From NCBI GenBank assembly GCA_015680685.1, contig MNCI01004792.1:584558-648557 (forward strand): a stretch of DNA of 64,000 nucleotides, read 5' to 3'. Every line of letters begins with the position of its first letter. The first letter of the stretch is position 1. A program made the translations under genes and the position numbers. Positions 11,987 through 22,914 of this stretch are shown in pieces. Under the pieces are notes generated by a model. That model saw only the letters and a list, made by a program, of their open reading frames with translations, was not told where the DNA came from and did not search any database. The stretch comes from Gnetum montanum (lineage: Eukaryota; Streptophyta; Gnetopsida; Gnetales; Gnetaceae).

Positions 11987-12437
11987 AAAATGCTCAAAAC
12001 CAACTGATTCTTTCTGCTCGATCAACGTAGAACTTTTCCAAAATGCTTGTGTCAGTATGACATAAAATGCAAGGATCTAGGCATTAATGTCACAGATATC
12101 ATGTGAGTTATGGTCTAAAATGACCCTAAACTAACGTCATGCTTATCACCTCGTAATTCGGTCGCATTAACTACAGTTGTGCAAAACATAAATCCAACTA
12201 TTTCGATACATTAGATGCGCCATGTTGCACTTTTTTTATCATTCCATACGCTAGCATATGGGATGCTTAGCTCCGAATTTCTTTTTACAAGCTATGCGCA
12301 TTTGTAACAGTCCACTAAGACTTTAAACTAAAAACTTCTCTAACATGCAATTCTAACACAAAATGAACAAAATTTTATCATTTAACATATTGGCAGAAAA
12401 GACAATGTCACAACTTTTGTTTTTGGTCATTTTACAG
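11987..12437 (+). other. Antisense gene-RT spacer of A with candidate splice acceptor
   Basis: No gene. Two single hairpin units lie near 12115 (GGTC/GACC stem) and 12311 (AGTC/GACT stem). A pyrimidine-rich tract ending TTTTACAG at 12436-12437 directly precedes the open frame that leads into RT (GATCACTCGC...). C has TTTATAG before a matching GATCA at 40741. Tat/Ogre elements are known to splice out an intron between protease and RT, so this is the likely acceptor; the donor was not identified. Confidence 0.5.
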
Positions 12438-13990
12438 GATCACTCGCAAATGGACATAGCTTTATCCACACCCTTAGCCTTAACAGTGTCGTATGGGAAA
12501 ATCATTAGACAATACGATCATACGCTAGTAGGAACAAACCCTTCCCTTTATGATGCAACCATAGAGACATTGGGAACATCCCTAGACTAGTCGAAACATC
12601 TGGCCTGAACACTCGACCTGGAGGCTGGTGATGTAATTGAAGACCCTCTCAGCGAGGTCCCTGTGGTTACGCACAAGGATGAAAATAAAAATCTTAGGGT
12701 TAGTTCTCTCCTATACCAACAGACGTAGAGTGACATAACCCAAGTGCCCCAAAACAATGCTGTTGTATTCGCATGGTCATATGAAGACATGTAGGTTTAA
12801 ACCCAAGATTAATACAACACAATATAATCTTAGACCCACACATCAAACCAATTAGACAGAAAGCATGAAAGATTAAGATGAAAATCATGCTAGTAGTGCA
12901 TGATGAAATCACCAAGCTATATCACGCTGGTTTCATCTGTGCGGTCGATTACTCAGACTGGGTGTCCAACATTGTAGTTGTTTCTAAGAAAATGGGAGGC
13001 ATACGCATCTGCATAGACTTCCAGGATCTAAACAAAGCTACAATTAAGGATAACTTCCCATTACCGAGCATCAACCAACTAATCGACGCAATAGCTGGCC
13101 ACATGCTCCTGTCCTTTATGGATGGTTTCATAGGTTATAATCAAATTCATATTAACCCCAGAGCACCAATTGACCATAACATTCATGATGCCCTAGGGGA
13201 TCTTCTACTACACCATGATGCCTTTTGGGTTAAAAAACACCGGAGCAACATATCAATAAGCCATGACATACATCTTTAGCGACCTCTTAGGGAGATTGAA
13301 AGACTACGTAGATGACATAGCTATCAAATCTATAAAGTTAGAAGATCATTCACGAGACCTGGAGTTAGTCCTTAAATGATGTCTCCAACATGACTTATGG
13401 ATTAACCCAAAGAAATGCTTATTCAAAGTCAAAATTGGATGCATGTTGGGATTTGTGGTATCAGAGACTGGCATCCAAGTTGACCCCGACAAGGTTAAAG
13501 CCATCGTCAATTTAACACCACCAGCAAATCTCTAGAAACTATGTGGGTTACAGGGTAGGCTCCAGTTCATTAGAAAGTTTATTTCAAAGTTAACAGATAA
13601 ATTACACCCCATGCAACATCTTCTGAAGAAGGGTGTCAATTTTGAATGGACCGATGACTGCCAACGTGCATTTGACAATTTAAAAGAAGAGCTGCAACAT
13701 TTACCAATGGTTTTCCCGCCACAAATGGATCAGCCTTTCTACATTTATCTAGTTAACTCAGACGTGTCTATAGCTACGTTACTTTGCCAGAAAAGGAACA
13801 ATGGGTTAGAAGCACCTATCTATTACCTCAGTCATGTTCTATTTGCATACGAAACAAGGTACAATGAATTGGAGCATACCTTCTTGGCATTAGTTTTTCA
13901 TACTTAAAAAATGTAGACATTATCTTTTCCGCAGTCAGGTCAACATAATTTGTAAAAGTAATGTTCTGCAGGCTATCTCCAACAATTTGT
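12438..13990 (+). pseudogene. pol: Element A reverse transcriptase and gypsy RNase H
   Basis: RT region recognised by the fingers/palm motifs at 12950-13135 (WVSNIVVVSKKMGGIRICIDF; LLSFMDGFIGYNQI) and the catalytic YVDD box near 13303 (YVDDIAIKS). The connection and RNase H region follow at 13611-13907 (QHLLKKGVNFEW; FYIYLVNSDVSIATLLCQK; IYYLSHVL). Frame changes occur before 12878 and between 13180 and 13300, and there are stops at 13377 and 13535. Related to B (28121-29660) and E (minus, 61511-62990). Inactive. Confidence 0.87.
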
Positions 13991-14640
13991 ATGAAAGTAG
14001 TATGATAGCTTGCTGGAAAGCTATCATAGCTAAGTTCGATCTACATTATGTTGTCCAGTCATCCACCAAAGGCTAGACCATAGTTGACTAGTTAGCAACA
14101 TCACCAGTTAACGATCAAGCTACAATAGAGCCAGAATTCCCAGATGATCATGTACATAGTTTAAGCCCTGTATCAACAAGCCTTGAAGCAATGTTATATT
14201 TTGACGGAGCTTCAACCACTAGAGGTGGTAGTGCTACTGCTGTTATTACACTTTCTCATGAGGATGTACATCCATCAGCTTACCACCTGACCTTCCCTTG
14301 TACAAACAATGTGGCAGAGTATGACGGGCTCCTCAGGGGATTGTTGACAGCCAGAGAACTCGACGTTCGACACCTGGCAATCCGAGGTGATTCGATGCTG
14401 GTAATCAATCAAATCATAGGAGTCTATGCTTATAAGGCTCTGCACCTACAGCCGTACTATGATATGGCTAAAGATCTCCTGAAGCAATTTGTGACAACCG
14501 ATGCTCAACATGTGCCGCGAAACCAAAATGCCGTCGCCGATGCACTGGCAACTCTAGCACTAAACGTGCCACCATGTTTGTTTGCCAATTGGCCCATTTT
14601 AATGGTAGAATGTATAGAGCCTATCATTCAAGTAGTGTAA
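13991..14640 (+). pseudogene. Element A second, archaeal-like RNase H
   Basis: The 149-codon open frame 14191-14640 carries LYFDGASTTRGG, NVAEYDGLLRGL, IRGDSMLVINQI and NAVADALATLA. These supply the D, E, D and D positions of the archaeal-like RNase H that Tat elements have in addition to the gypsy RNase H. It sits between the gypsy RNase H and integrase as in the group. The preceding tether (13991-14190) has stops. Expected role: removal of RNA from the hybrid during reverse transcription. Confidence 0.82.
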
Positions 14641-15915
14641 ATCTCCTCATTAAATGTGGAAGGAATGTCAGAATGGTATGACAGTATTAAAATGTACCTT
14701 CTGCACGGAGAACCATCGCATGGGCTAACACATGTGCAAAAAGATGTCGTGTGCAAACGTGCCAGGAAATACATCATCCTTGGAGATAGTACTCTTTGTA
14801 GATGCTCCTTCAATGGGGTATTACTTACCTACATTAACAGTGACCAAGCACAACGAATAGTTAATGAAGTCCATGAAGGGCTATGCGGAGGACACGTAGC
14901 CCCACGAGTAATGACTGCCAAGATCAAATGCTTAGGGTATTTTTGGTCATACATAGAAAAATATGGCCTTACCAAGGTTAAGACGTGTGACACATGCTAG
15001 CATTATGCAAATCTAATACATGTGTCACCAACTGAGTTACACACTACTCAAATCACTTGGCCATTCCAACGATGGGGACTGGACATCATAGGCCCCGTCT
15101 TAGCTAAATCTTCCATAGGTCATAGCTTCATTATCACCACCACTGAGTATTTTACAAAGTCGGTTGAGGCTATCCCCCTATGAAGGATTACATCTCAACA
15201 GGTTTTCCATTTCATCTTAGATAATATTGTAACCAGATTTGGACTCCCTACGACTATTGTGACTGACAATGCACCACAATTTAGTAGCACAGAAACCAAA
15301 TCTTTTTGGAATAATCTTGGTATTAGGCAATATTTTTCTTCACCTTATTACCTGCAAGAAAATGGTCAAGCAGAGGAAATAAACAAAGTGATCATCAATT
15401 TACTCAAGAAAATGCTCGACAGTAACAAGAAGTGGTGGCATGAAAAAATCCTCTATGTGCTATGGGCGTATCATACGAGATCTAGAATAGCTATAGACAG
15501 GACACCTTATAGCCTGGTCTATGGATCAGAAGCAATGTTGCCCTTGGAATTACAAGTTCCCTCATTGTGGATGTTCCTATCTATGGTTATAAATGAGACT
15601 TAGCACAATGAGTCTAGAATCATGGATTTAGACTTAGTGGAGGAGAAATGCATCTAGACGCTCAACACCATCGAGAGATATTAGGACAAATAGAGAAAGA
15701 AGCATTGGCATAATCTACATCGATGACTGATTGAGAAAGGAGATTTAGTTCTCAAGGCCATTCTTGAACCAGTAGGCAAGTTCTCTGCAAATTGGGAAGG
15801 CTCTTTCTTGGTCATCGGTGCATACGGCAACAGAGCATTCAAGTTAGCGGACAACGACGGCAACGAACTAGCAAATCTGGTGAATCATCTGTACCTAAAG
15901 TGGTATTACATCTGA
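14641..15915 (+). pseudogene. int: Element A integrase
   Basis: The HHCC-type zinc region is near 14862-15000 (HEGLCGGHVAP; CDTC). The catalytic core follows: WGLDIIGPV near 15075, TDNAPQFSS near 15262, and NGQAEEIN near 15361, which supply the three acidic residues. The carboxy-terminal part ends ANLVNHLYLKWYYI with a stop at 15913-15915, equivalent to the ends of B and E. Stops at 14998, 15181 and several from 15601 on make it inactive. It would join element DNA to the chromosome. Confidence 0.85.
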
Positions 15916-15952
15916 ACATTGACCCAGCTCAAAATTAGGTAACCAACTTCTG

Positions 15953-16270
15953 CTATGATGTAAAACTGGCAAATTTGTACACGTCCACTATGACGTAAAA
16001 CTGGTAGCTCTTGCAGGCGTCCGCCAAGACCCTAAACTGGCAAAGGTAAGCACACGTCTACTAAGATGCTAAACCAACATAGAATTGTCCCTGGGTCATG
16101 ACATAAAACTAACACACAGCATGGTCTGCTAGGACCATAAACTAGCCCTTCCACCATCCGCTATGACATAAAAATAGCAGATTCCCATCTGCCTAGACGT
16201 TAAACCAGGACCACGGTCTGCTGAGACTTAAAACCAGCAACAACGGTCAACCAGGACCTAAAACTAGAAT
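15953..16270 (+). repeat. Pseudoknot-like repeat array, 3' UTR of A
   Basis: About ten units of a 24-base motif at 30-40 bp intervals. In the best unit (16123-16146) GGTC can pair with GACC, and GCTAG in the loop with CTAGC five bases further on, which is the H-type pseudoknot order. Other units keep pairing with different bases: 15982-16005 (CGTC/GACG and ACTA/TGGT) and 16018-16041 (GCCA/TGGC). The third loop is A-rich (ATAAA, TAAAA, CTAAA). No gene is seen. Confidence 0.75.
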
Positions 16271-17450
16271 CTATCAACAAGCCATCCACAAAGCTAGCGA
16301 GCATGACCATTCTTGCATTGCACCCCTACCAGATGGAGTGGGTAACGCGTTGGAACAGATACAATGCCATTACCCCGCTAGCATTTTGCTGATTCCTCGA
16401 ACATGCCGAAAGGCATACTATTGACCCCTTAGAGATGTTGCTACGACAACCACTTCTTAGTTGCAACTCCTGGGATCAATTTCGCTACTTGGGGCCCTAA
16501 AGAAACTATAGCCACCCATGGTCTCAGTGGCCTCCATCCATTGCCATCACTAGATTCTCGCTTCGCAGATTCATCTGACATGTTCTTTGCAAGGTTTTAC
16601 GAGCAAGATGAATCTAGCTATCGACAACAACTTCAAGAACCACGACATTAACATTGGCACCCTTGCTGCTTGCTGTAGTCCCTCTTTCACAATCTCCACT
16701 CACCTTTTTGCTTTGGGTGATGCTTATTTCAACGGCCTCCCTCCTTAGCGATCAGGACGTTTGTTTTTGGCTTTCTGCTCTATGTTGTGTTTTGCAGGTT
16801 ACTTGTTACGACAGTGTTAATCGAGAATACTGTCATTGGAAGACGAGGTGTTGTGATGTTCTAAGATGACTGCTCAGTCTAGTCTAGTCACTTGGAAATG
16901 AAAATTCTACCTCTCCCTCCATCGGAAGCCTTACCTTGTTTTTTCCCTTTCCTTATCCTTTCCTTATTCTTACAATTGTGTTGCCTTCTTCTCTGCTTAT
17001 ACAGAAAGTAAGCATTAAGTCACTCTGTTTTTCATTGTCATGCCCATAAATTGCCGTAACACAGCTCGCCTTGTGGCATGCAATCTACATTTTGCAAAAA
17101 AGAAAAAGAAAAACTCATCCAGGCCATGTGGGCATAACACAACTCGCAAGCCCCCCTTATGCAATATAACGGCGTAACCTTCCAAAAACACATTAGTGAA
17201 AGGACATAATGACTTATTCGGAGAAGCTTTATGTTCATGTATTTGAGTCTTCCCTGAACATACCATCTCTAACTCCTGTAAGACCTTTTCCATAACCTAT
17301 AGCCCTTCATCCTTACACTTCTAAGTTTGACAGAATGACATTTGAGCAGTCTCCGAAAGACACTATTAATGCTTTTTCCTTTTCGGTGTTTCGTATTCTT
17401 TGTCGATGTCTTTCGGGCAAGTCCTCTAAACGTCAACAAAGAGGGGCCAT
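16271..17450 (+). other. 3' UTR and polypurine tract of A
   Basis: No gene is recognised in 16271-17437; short open frames there have no family features. The tract AAAGAGGGGCCAT at 17438-17450 abuts the 3' LTR and matches the purine tracts of C (42280-42292) and E (minus, 58244-58256), where plus-strand DNA synthesis would start. Confidence 0.7.
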
Positions 17451-18913
17451 TGAAACACTGTGAAAATTTCAAGGCTTTGATGGTTTAGCTAAAGGCTAAT
17501 GATTCAGATGAAGGGCTGCAACAAGGCATGGCATAGCAAGTTCCTTTTCAGCTGAAGGTTTGTCCTTCCATGCTACGTAGGACAAGCACAAGTAAATTGC
17601 AGAGGACGGAGCAAAGCGACGGATGCACGGCGGCCAAGCTTCCAACTTCGCAAGTTATCTTTTTCAAAAATATTAACTTTTGGAAAATTACACTGTATTA
17701 CGCTACATAGTGTAACATCACATTGTGCAACATAATATCAAAGACAGCCCACCGCAGCATCAAGGATGGCAACACATGCAAGAATTTAATAGCCCGGTAA
17801 AAATCTCAAGTCCTAAGCAACAGTCTGCAGTATGACACACATTTCAACGAGTTTTCTTTCTTGGTTAAGGGGCCCATTATCCTGCTTTACGTAGTACAGC
17901 ATAGTAAAAACCTCGAAAAGGATAGAAACAGAGGAAGCACGGCAACAACACTTTAAATTTTGCAGTTTCATCATTTTACGCTGAACTACGCTACAATGCG
18001 TAATTTAGTGTAATGAAGCGTAATTCAAGTAATGACGAGTACATCAGTAGTTCATACACTACAATACACTCTCTAGTGTATTACAACGTAATCAAAGAAC
18101 AGTGTGTTGCCCAAGCCCGCACGAGGGTAGTTTACGATGCACTACACAGCATAGCGTCATAAGCTTCAATGACAACACATTGAGTCAATGGCATTTTATG
18201 AGTGCATGGCACACATCATTTAAACCACATTTTTCTCCTAACCCTAACCTTATAAATGCTCCAGTTGATGAAGATCAAAGGGTTGGCAAAATTTTTCTTT
18301 CACAAAAAAGAGTAAAAGAGAATCAGCGATCGTGAGAACGTCAAAGGTGATTGACAAGAATTCTTAATCAGAAGCAATCGACTTCCGGATATTCTCCCAC
18401 GGGTCTGACTTCCTTACGCCTAGATTAGCTAGATCAAGGTAGATTGATCCTCACTTGTTTCATCTTTATGTAACTTTCTTATTACTGGCATATGCTTCGT
18501 CCAAACTAAAACTCTCCTGAAGTCATTGTATCAAACATATTATTTTTTTCATAAATTGAATCCCATATCTTGTGGCCATATTATCTATCAAATTTTATCT
18601 CTTATGCCCTAGTTAAATGGATTTGGCAATCTTATCTAAATAATTTGGCAATGTTATCTAAATCATTTGCATTATCTTCAATTGCTTTCGAGGTAACGAC
18701 ATTGCATCGCTTTATAGAGAATCTGCATTTCGCCATCGAAATTATTACCAAACCTTTTCCTGATTAAATGAGTCCCTGTCTAATCGGTAAGACCATTCAG
18801 GGCACCTCAGATTTGTCTTTCTCCAACACAGCCCTCGCATGGATCTGGGGTTAGAACTGTGTACATGGATTTTCATTCAGTATTTCCAGTGATTTACGTT
18901 TTCCATCAATACA
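17451..18913 (+). repeat. 3' LTR of element A
   Basis: TGAAACACTG to AATACA, 1463 bp, homologous to 1348-2814 and to the solo LTR at 50345-51733. TATA box at 18249-18257. Followed by the target-site copy AACAT. Confidence 0.93.
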
Positions 18914-21157
18914 AACATGAGCATTACATTTTCTTTTGTGTAAAGGTGTAGGCTAATCTGCCCTTGGATTTACATAAACTCAAAGAAAAACATAGCTTCG
19001 AGTTCGCTTACTACAATGGGGAGAAATTTGTTCCTACCCCGGGCATTTCTCTACCTTTAACACAAGCATACCAAAGGCTTCTAGATCAACTAATCCAGTT
19101 GACCAAGCTTAGGGGGCAACAAGACACAATGTCCAACTAGGATGACACCTTTCAAGATGGACAGGAGGAACTCAATTCCCAATCTGACGAGAGAGGTCAG
19201 GCCAACCTTGTTCCTGTCTCGTCTACCCAATCCTTCTAGGCCAACCCACTGTCTGTCACCACCCACTTTGTCATCACGCCTATGCTTTAGCAGCCTACAA
19301 CCGCAACTACAATTGGTAGCCATGCTACATTCCCAGTTCATCATCAACCCCATTCCCCGGTCGTGCTTGTAGCAACTATGCTGCCTCAATCTGTTTATTA
19401 GCACGCTTCCACGGTGTGCAACCTGCCTATCACGGCTACGCTACCGCATATCCATAATTTACCTACTTTGGAACCACACATAACTCCTATGCTGATTCCT
19501 ACCTATGCATCTGTTCCACCCACTGTGGTGGTCCCCATTCACTTCTTCATCCATTCTACAACCATTGCAGATGTCTCACTACGTTCACCCTCAGGCCTAG
19601 TCAACCCTGCAAACGGTACATCCTGGCACGGGACCATGGTCTATCCTGTTGGTAACCCAAACTACCTATCTGGTGACTCAACCTGCTATTACTGCTCTGA
19701 CAATACCACCCACCAGGTGGTGGACAACCCAAACAACACCTTTAGCAGGGGCAATCCCAACAGCACCCCCGATGGGTCAAATCGCCACCGCCACCATACA
19801 ACATGTGGGAGTTACCTCTGCAGTCCCTTAGCCGTCTACAATGTCACTAGGTCTAGACCAAGTGTTTTAGCTCATCTAGACCCTAACTGAGGAAGTAAAA
19901 TGCCTTAAAGCTATTGGGTCTAATACGGTATAAGTCATGGACTTCTATCAGGACAACCCCATTAACCCTGCAATCCCTACTTTGATATTACCACCTGAGA
20001 TGTCCCTCTTGCACTTCACGAAGTACGATAGGGAAGGGGATCCCAATACATATCTCGTCACTTTCTGGTCAAAGTCTTTGCTATTGCAACAGTGGCCACA
20101 TACGATCATTCGCATCTTTGCCATGTCCGTAGCCAGGAAAGCCCTAGATTGGTACTGCACGTTGCCACGTTCATCCTTTTTGACTTTGGAAGAACTCTTG
20201 ACCCAGTTCATGACATGCTTCAAATATAACTTAAAGCCATAAACCACACTGGATCAACTGATGGACGTGAAACAAGACCCACTAGAACTAGTCCAAAAAT
20301 TCATTCAACGCTGGAGCGTAACACTTAACGAAATCTGTGAGCCCATCATGGAGGCTCACTTGTTAGCCATCTTTAAGGATGCAGTGAATGATTTCATCAA
20401 GTCCAAATTGTATTACCTTGCTCCATGCTCTCTTAGCCAAGCTTTTGCTCAGACAAAAAGCATACAAGATGTGGCCAAGACGAGCAAAGACCTGGCCTAC
20501 ATCACTTGTAGGAACAACTTTGCAAAAAGGGAAAAGGGTAAGGCCCCAACAACCATGGTGGCTGCTGTGGGAGCTGAGGCCAAGCCTAAACATAGCAACA
20601 GGAGAAGCAAGAATAACAAGAAACTGTTCATACCTTTGGCTGATTCTGCACCCAAACTGGGCCAAACATCACAACCTTTCGTACATGTGCCTGAGATATT
20701 TGCATATACTAAATCCAAATTCAAGCGCAAAGATCATTTGAAATACACCCCACTGCCTCTCAAACCTTTAGAGCTCCTAAACCAACTGTTGGCAACGGGA
20801 TACATCCAACACAAGTAGATGTTAGAGGAAGCAAACATGAGACATCGACGCTACTGCGAGCTCCTTAGGAATCCCTCTTTGGCCCTGCCCAATGAGTCTT
20901 CGGTTCCTAGGGGTTTCAAGCTAGATAGGTTTTGTGACTACCACCAACTATGTGGTCACACCACGGATTATTGTCTGTCATTGAAGGATGACATCCAAAG
21001 ATTAATTGACCTCGGAAAGCTAGTGCTAGATGCAAGTAACCCAGTACACCCTGAAAACCAATCTATGTATGTCTACATAGATCCCCTCAATACCAATAAT
21101 GTTGGTTACGTAATCAATGCCATCAGTATTGATAATGATCCCATGCCACCCTTCTAG
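18914..21157 (+). pseudogene. gag: Element B gag, continued after element A
   Basis: Continues the frame that starts at 1189. The first part (18919-19140) reads like D's gag (FAYYNGEKFVPTPG; QRLLDQLIQL). A proline/threonine/histidine-rich linker occupies 19150-19880. The capsid core is at 19937-20480 (FYQDNPINPAIP; FTKYDREGDPNTYLVT; LLLQQWPHTII; ALDWY). A zinc-knuckle motif (CDYHQLCGHTTDYC) lies near 20935. Stops occur around 18951, 19138, 19401, 19888, 20240 and 20816. B would have made the particle protein that packages its RNA. Confidence 0.85.
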
Positions 21158-22557
21158 TCGCTTGTGATTCGTGTGCCTTAGCATAGTGCACCAATATCAC
21201 CAATGGTTGGTCCAAGTTCACAATCTTCCTTCATCTTGAAAGTCCCACCATGGACATCTACCTCTACACCATTTTTTGGTGAGGCCACGTGACCCTACTA
21301 ATTAACACCTCTAGCTCCATTCATCATCAGGGGGCCAACATCTTCAACAACCCCCATCCCATGCAACAACATTAAACAACCTTGTTGTCCCAGCAGGCGA
21401 GAAGCCTACTTGGTGGACGAGGCATCGAAAGGGAATACCATTAAAAGTATCCCCAAGCTTACACCTTTGCCCCTTGTATTTACACCTTCATCACCAAAGA
21501 TGAAGGCCAACATGATTACACAGCCAGTGTCACCTTATCGAAAAAGACTTGAACCTAGGTCCAAGGTCGTCTTTCCTCAAGAAATTTTTCTTCTAGGGTG
21601 AATCGAGGATGAGGAAGGTGTCAAACAGGTGGGTGACCAAGACTTCTTAAACACCCTCACCTAGGTCAGGCAAGCCCTAAGGTAGAAAAATTTCATGTTG
21701 AGCTTGTACGACCTAGTCATGACATCTGTATTGCACCGCGAGGCTCTAGTCTGCGTGTTAACGATGATTCCGATCGATGAAAACATGCTAGCGGAAGAGA
21801 AAGCGATCCACTTGGTCATACCCCCCTCTATACCCACAAAGTCCGCAATACCTCAATTAGCTTTCAGCAGTGATGCCATTAAGGAAGATCCCAAAGGAGA
21901 TTAAGTGACTATGGTGCCTCTCTTCATCACAATTTGGGTTAGACAACACATGATCCTAAGGGTACACATCGATGATGGAGCTGCCACAAACATCATTTCC
22001 TTCTCTATTATAGATAAGTTGGGATTAGTTGACCAGATTAAACTAACGACGACATCGTGTTTGCTGTCCTTCAATGGGGCATGTGTCCTAGTGAAGGGCA
22101 TAGTTCACATAAACTTCATAGTAGGGGACCAGTTCCCCATGGATGCAACGTTCGTCATGGTCAAAGAAATGCCCAGCTTTAATCTAATCTTGAGAAGATC
22201 GTGGTTAGCACAACTTAGGGCTTTCTCCTTGCCTATACACTAGGAAATCCACTTACCTTATGTGGGTAGGGAGGTGATAATCCATGGTGACGGGGTGGTA
22301 ATGCAAGAAATCAACAACGTAGGCATGGAACAGGGTTCAAAAGTTACAACCTCTGAAGATGAAGCACCTATTCATGCATGCATTAATCATACAATGAAGT
22401 GATTAGTCCAACGAGCCAACCCTCAAATAAAAAATGCATGGTTTGAGTTGCCCTTCCAAGCAAAAGATAGTAATATGAATGGGAGCCCTGGTGAAACGCC
22501 TCAACCCTATGTTCCGATCAACCCACGAAAGGTCAAGAGGCAGCTACGCATAGCATA
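21158..22557 (+). pseudogene. pro: Element B protease region
   Basis: A linker with proline-rich segments (21158-21640) precedes the retropepsin. The active-site motif is HIDDGAATNII near 21968-22000, and FNLILRRSWLAQ near 22171-22210 is the motif that normally reads LGR, here with Gly changed to Arg. Stops at 21599, 21661, 21683, 21902 and 22241 break the frame. Homologous to A 5401-6739. Confidence 0.8.
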
Positions 22558-22914
22558 GCAGCCTTAAAACCTCCCATCCATTTGCTATCTTTGCATATTC
22601 ACCATTTCCTTGTCTCATCAATGTATCATCCTTTCAGCATGCTACACCAATGGCCCGAAGTGGCCTAAAACTAGCATTATCGCCTTTTACTTTAACTTAT
22701 TACGCAACGACCCGAAATGGCCCAAAACTAGCAACGGCCCAAAATGGCCTAAAACTAGCATACAAGAGCATGAAAAATTTACATAACACATAAGTTAATA
22801 CAAAATTGGTTTCCTTTCTAAAGTTTTTCATTCCATGCAAAATTTTTGCCCATTGGCAGTGTTTGTAAAATGTTCAAAATTTTAAAATCTTAAAAAAAAA
22901 AGAGTCCCATGTTG
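22558..22914 (+). repeat. Protease-antisense gene spacer of B
   Basis: Three hairpin-type units at about 22652-22678, 22706-22732 and 22733-22759 (GGCCCGAAGTGGCC or similar, then TAAAACTAGC). The remainder is AT-rich with a poly-A run near 22892. No gene. Confidence 0.7.

Larger units (their letters stand above)
1348..18913 (+). mobile_element. Element A, complete Tat-like retrotransposon (17.6 kb)
   Basis: Both LTRs are present (1348-2814 and 17451-18913), flanked by a perfect 5-bp duplication AACAT at 1343-1347 and 18914-18918. In order: PBS-like site, gag, protease, spacer with hairpin repeats, antisense spliced gene, spacer, RT with RNase H, archaeal-like RNase H, integrase, pseudoknot array, 3' UTR, purine tract. 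The LTRs are roughly nine-tenths identical by eye in their first 350 bases, with many C/T and G/A differences. All coding parts carry stops. A lies inside gag of B and is the youngest of that pair. Confidence 0.93.

Noticed and set aside
14656-15000. Active retrotransposon genes
   Set aside because: Stops and frameshifts in each pol region; even the best-preserved domains (E integrase core, A protease) are cut off from intact neighbours.
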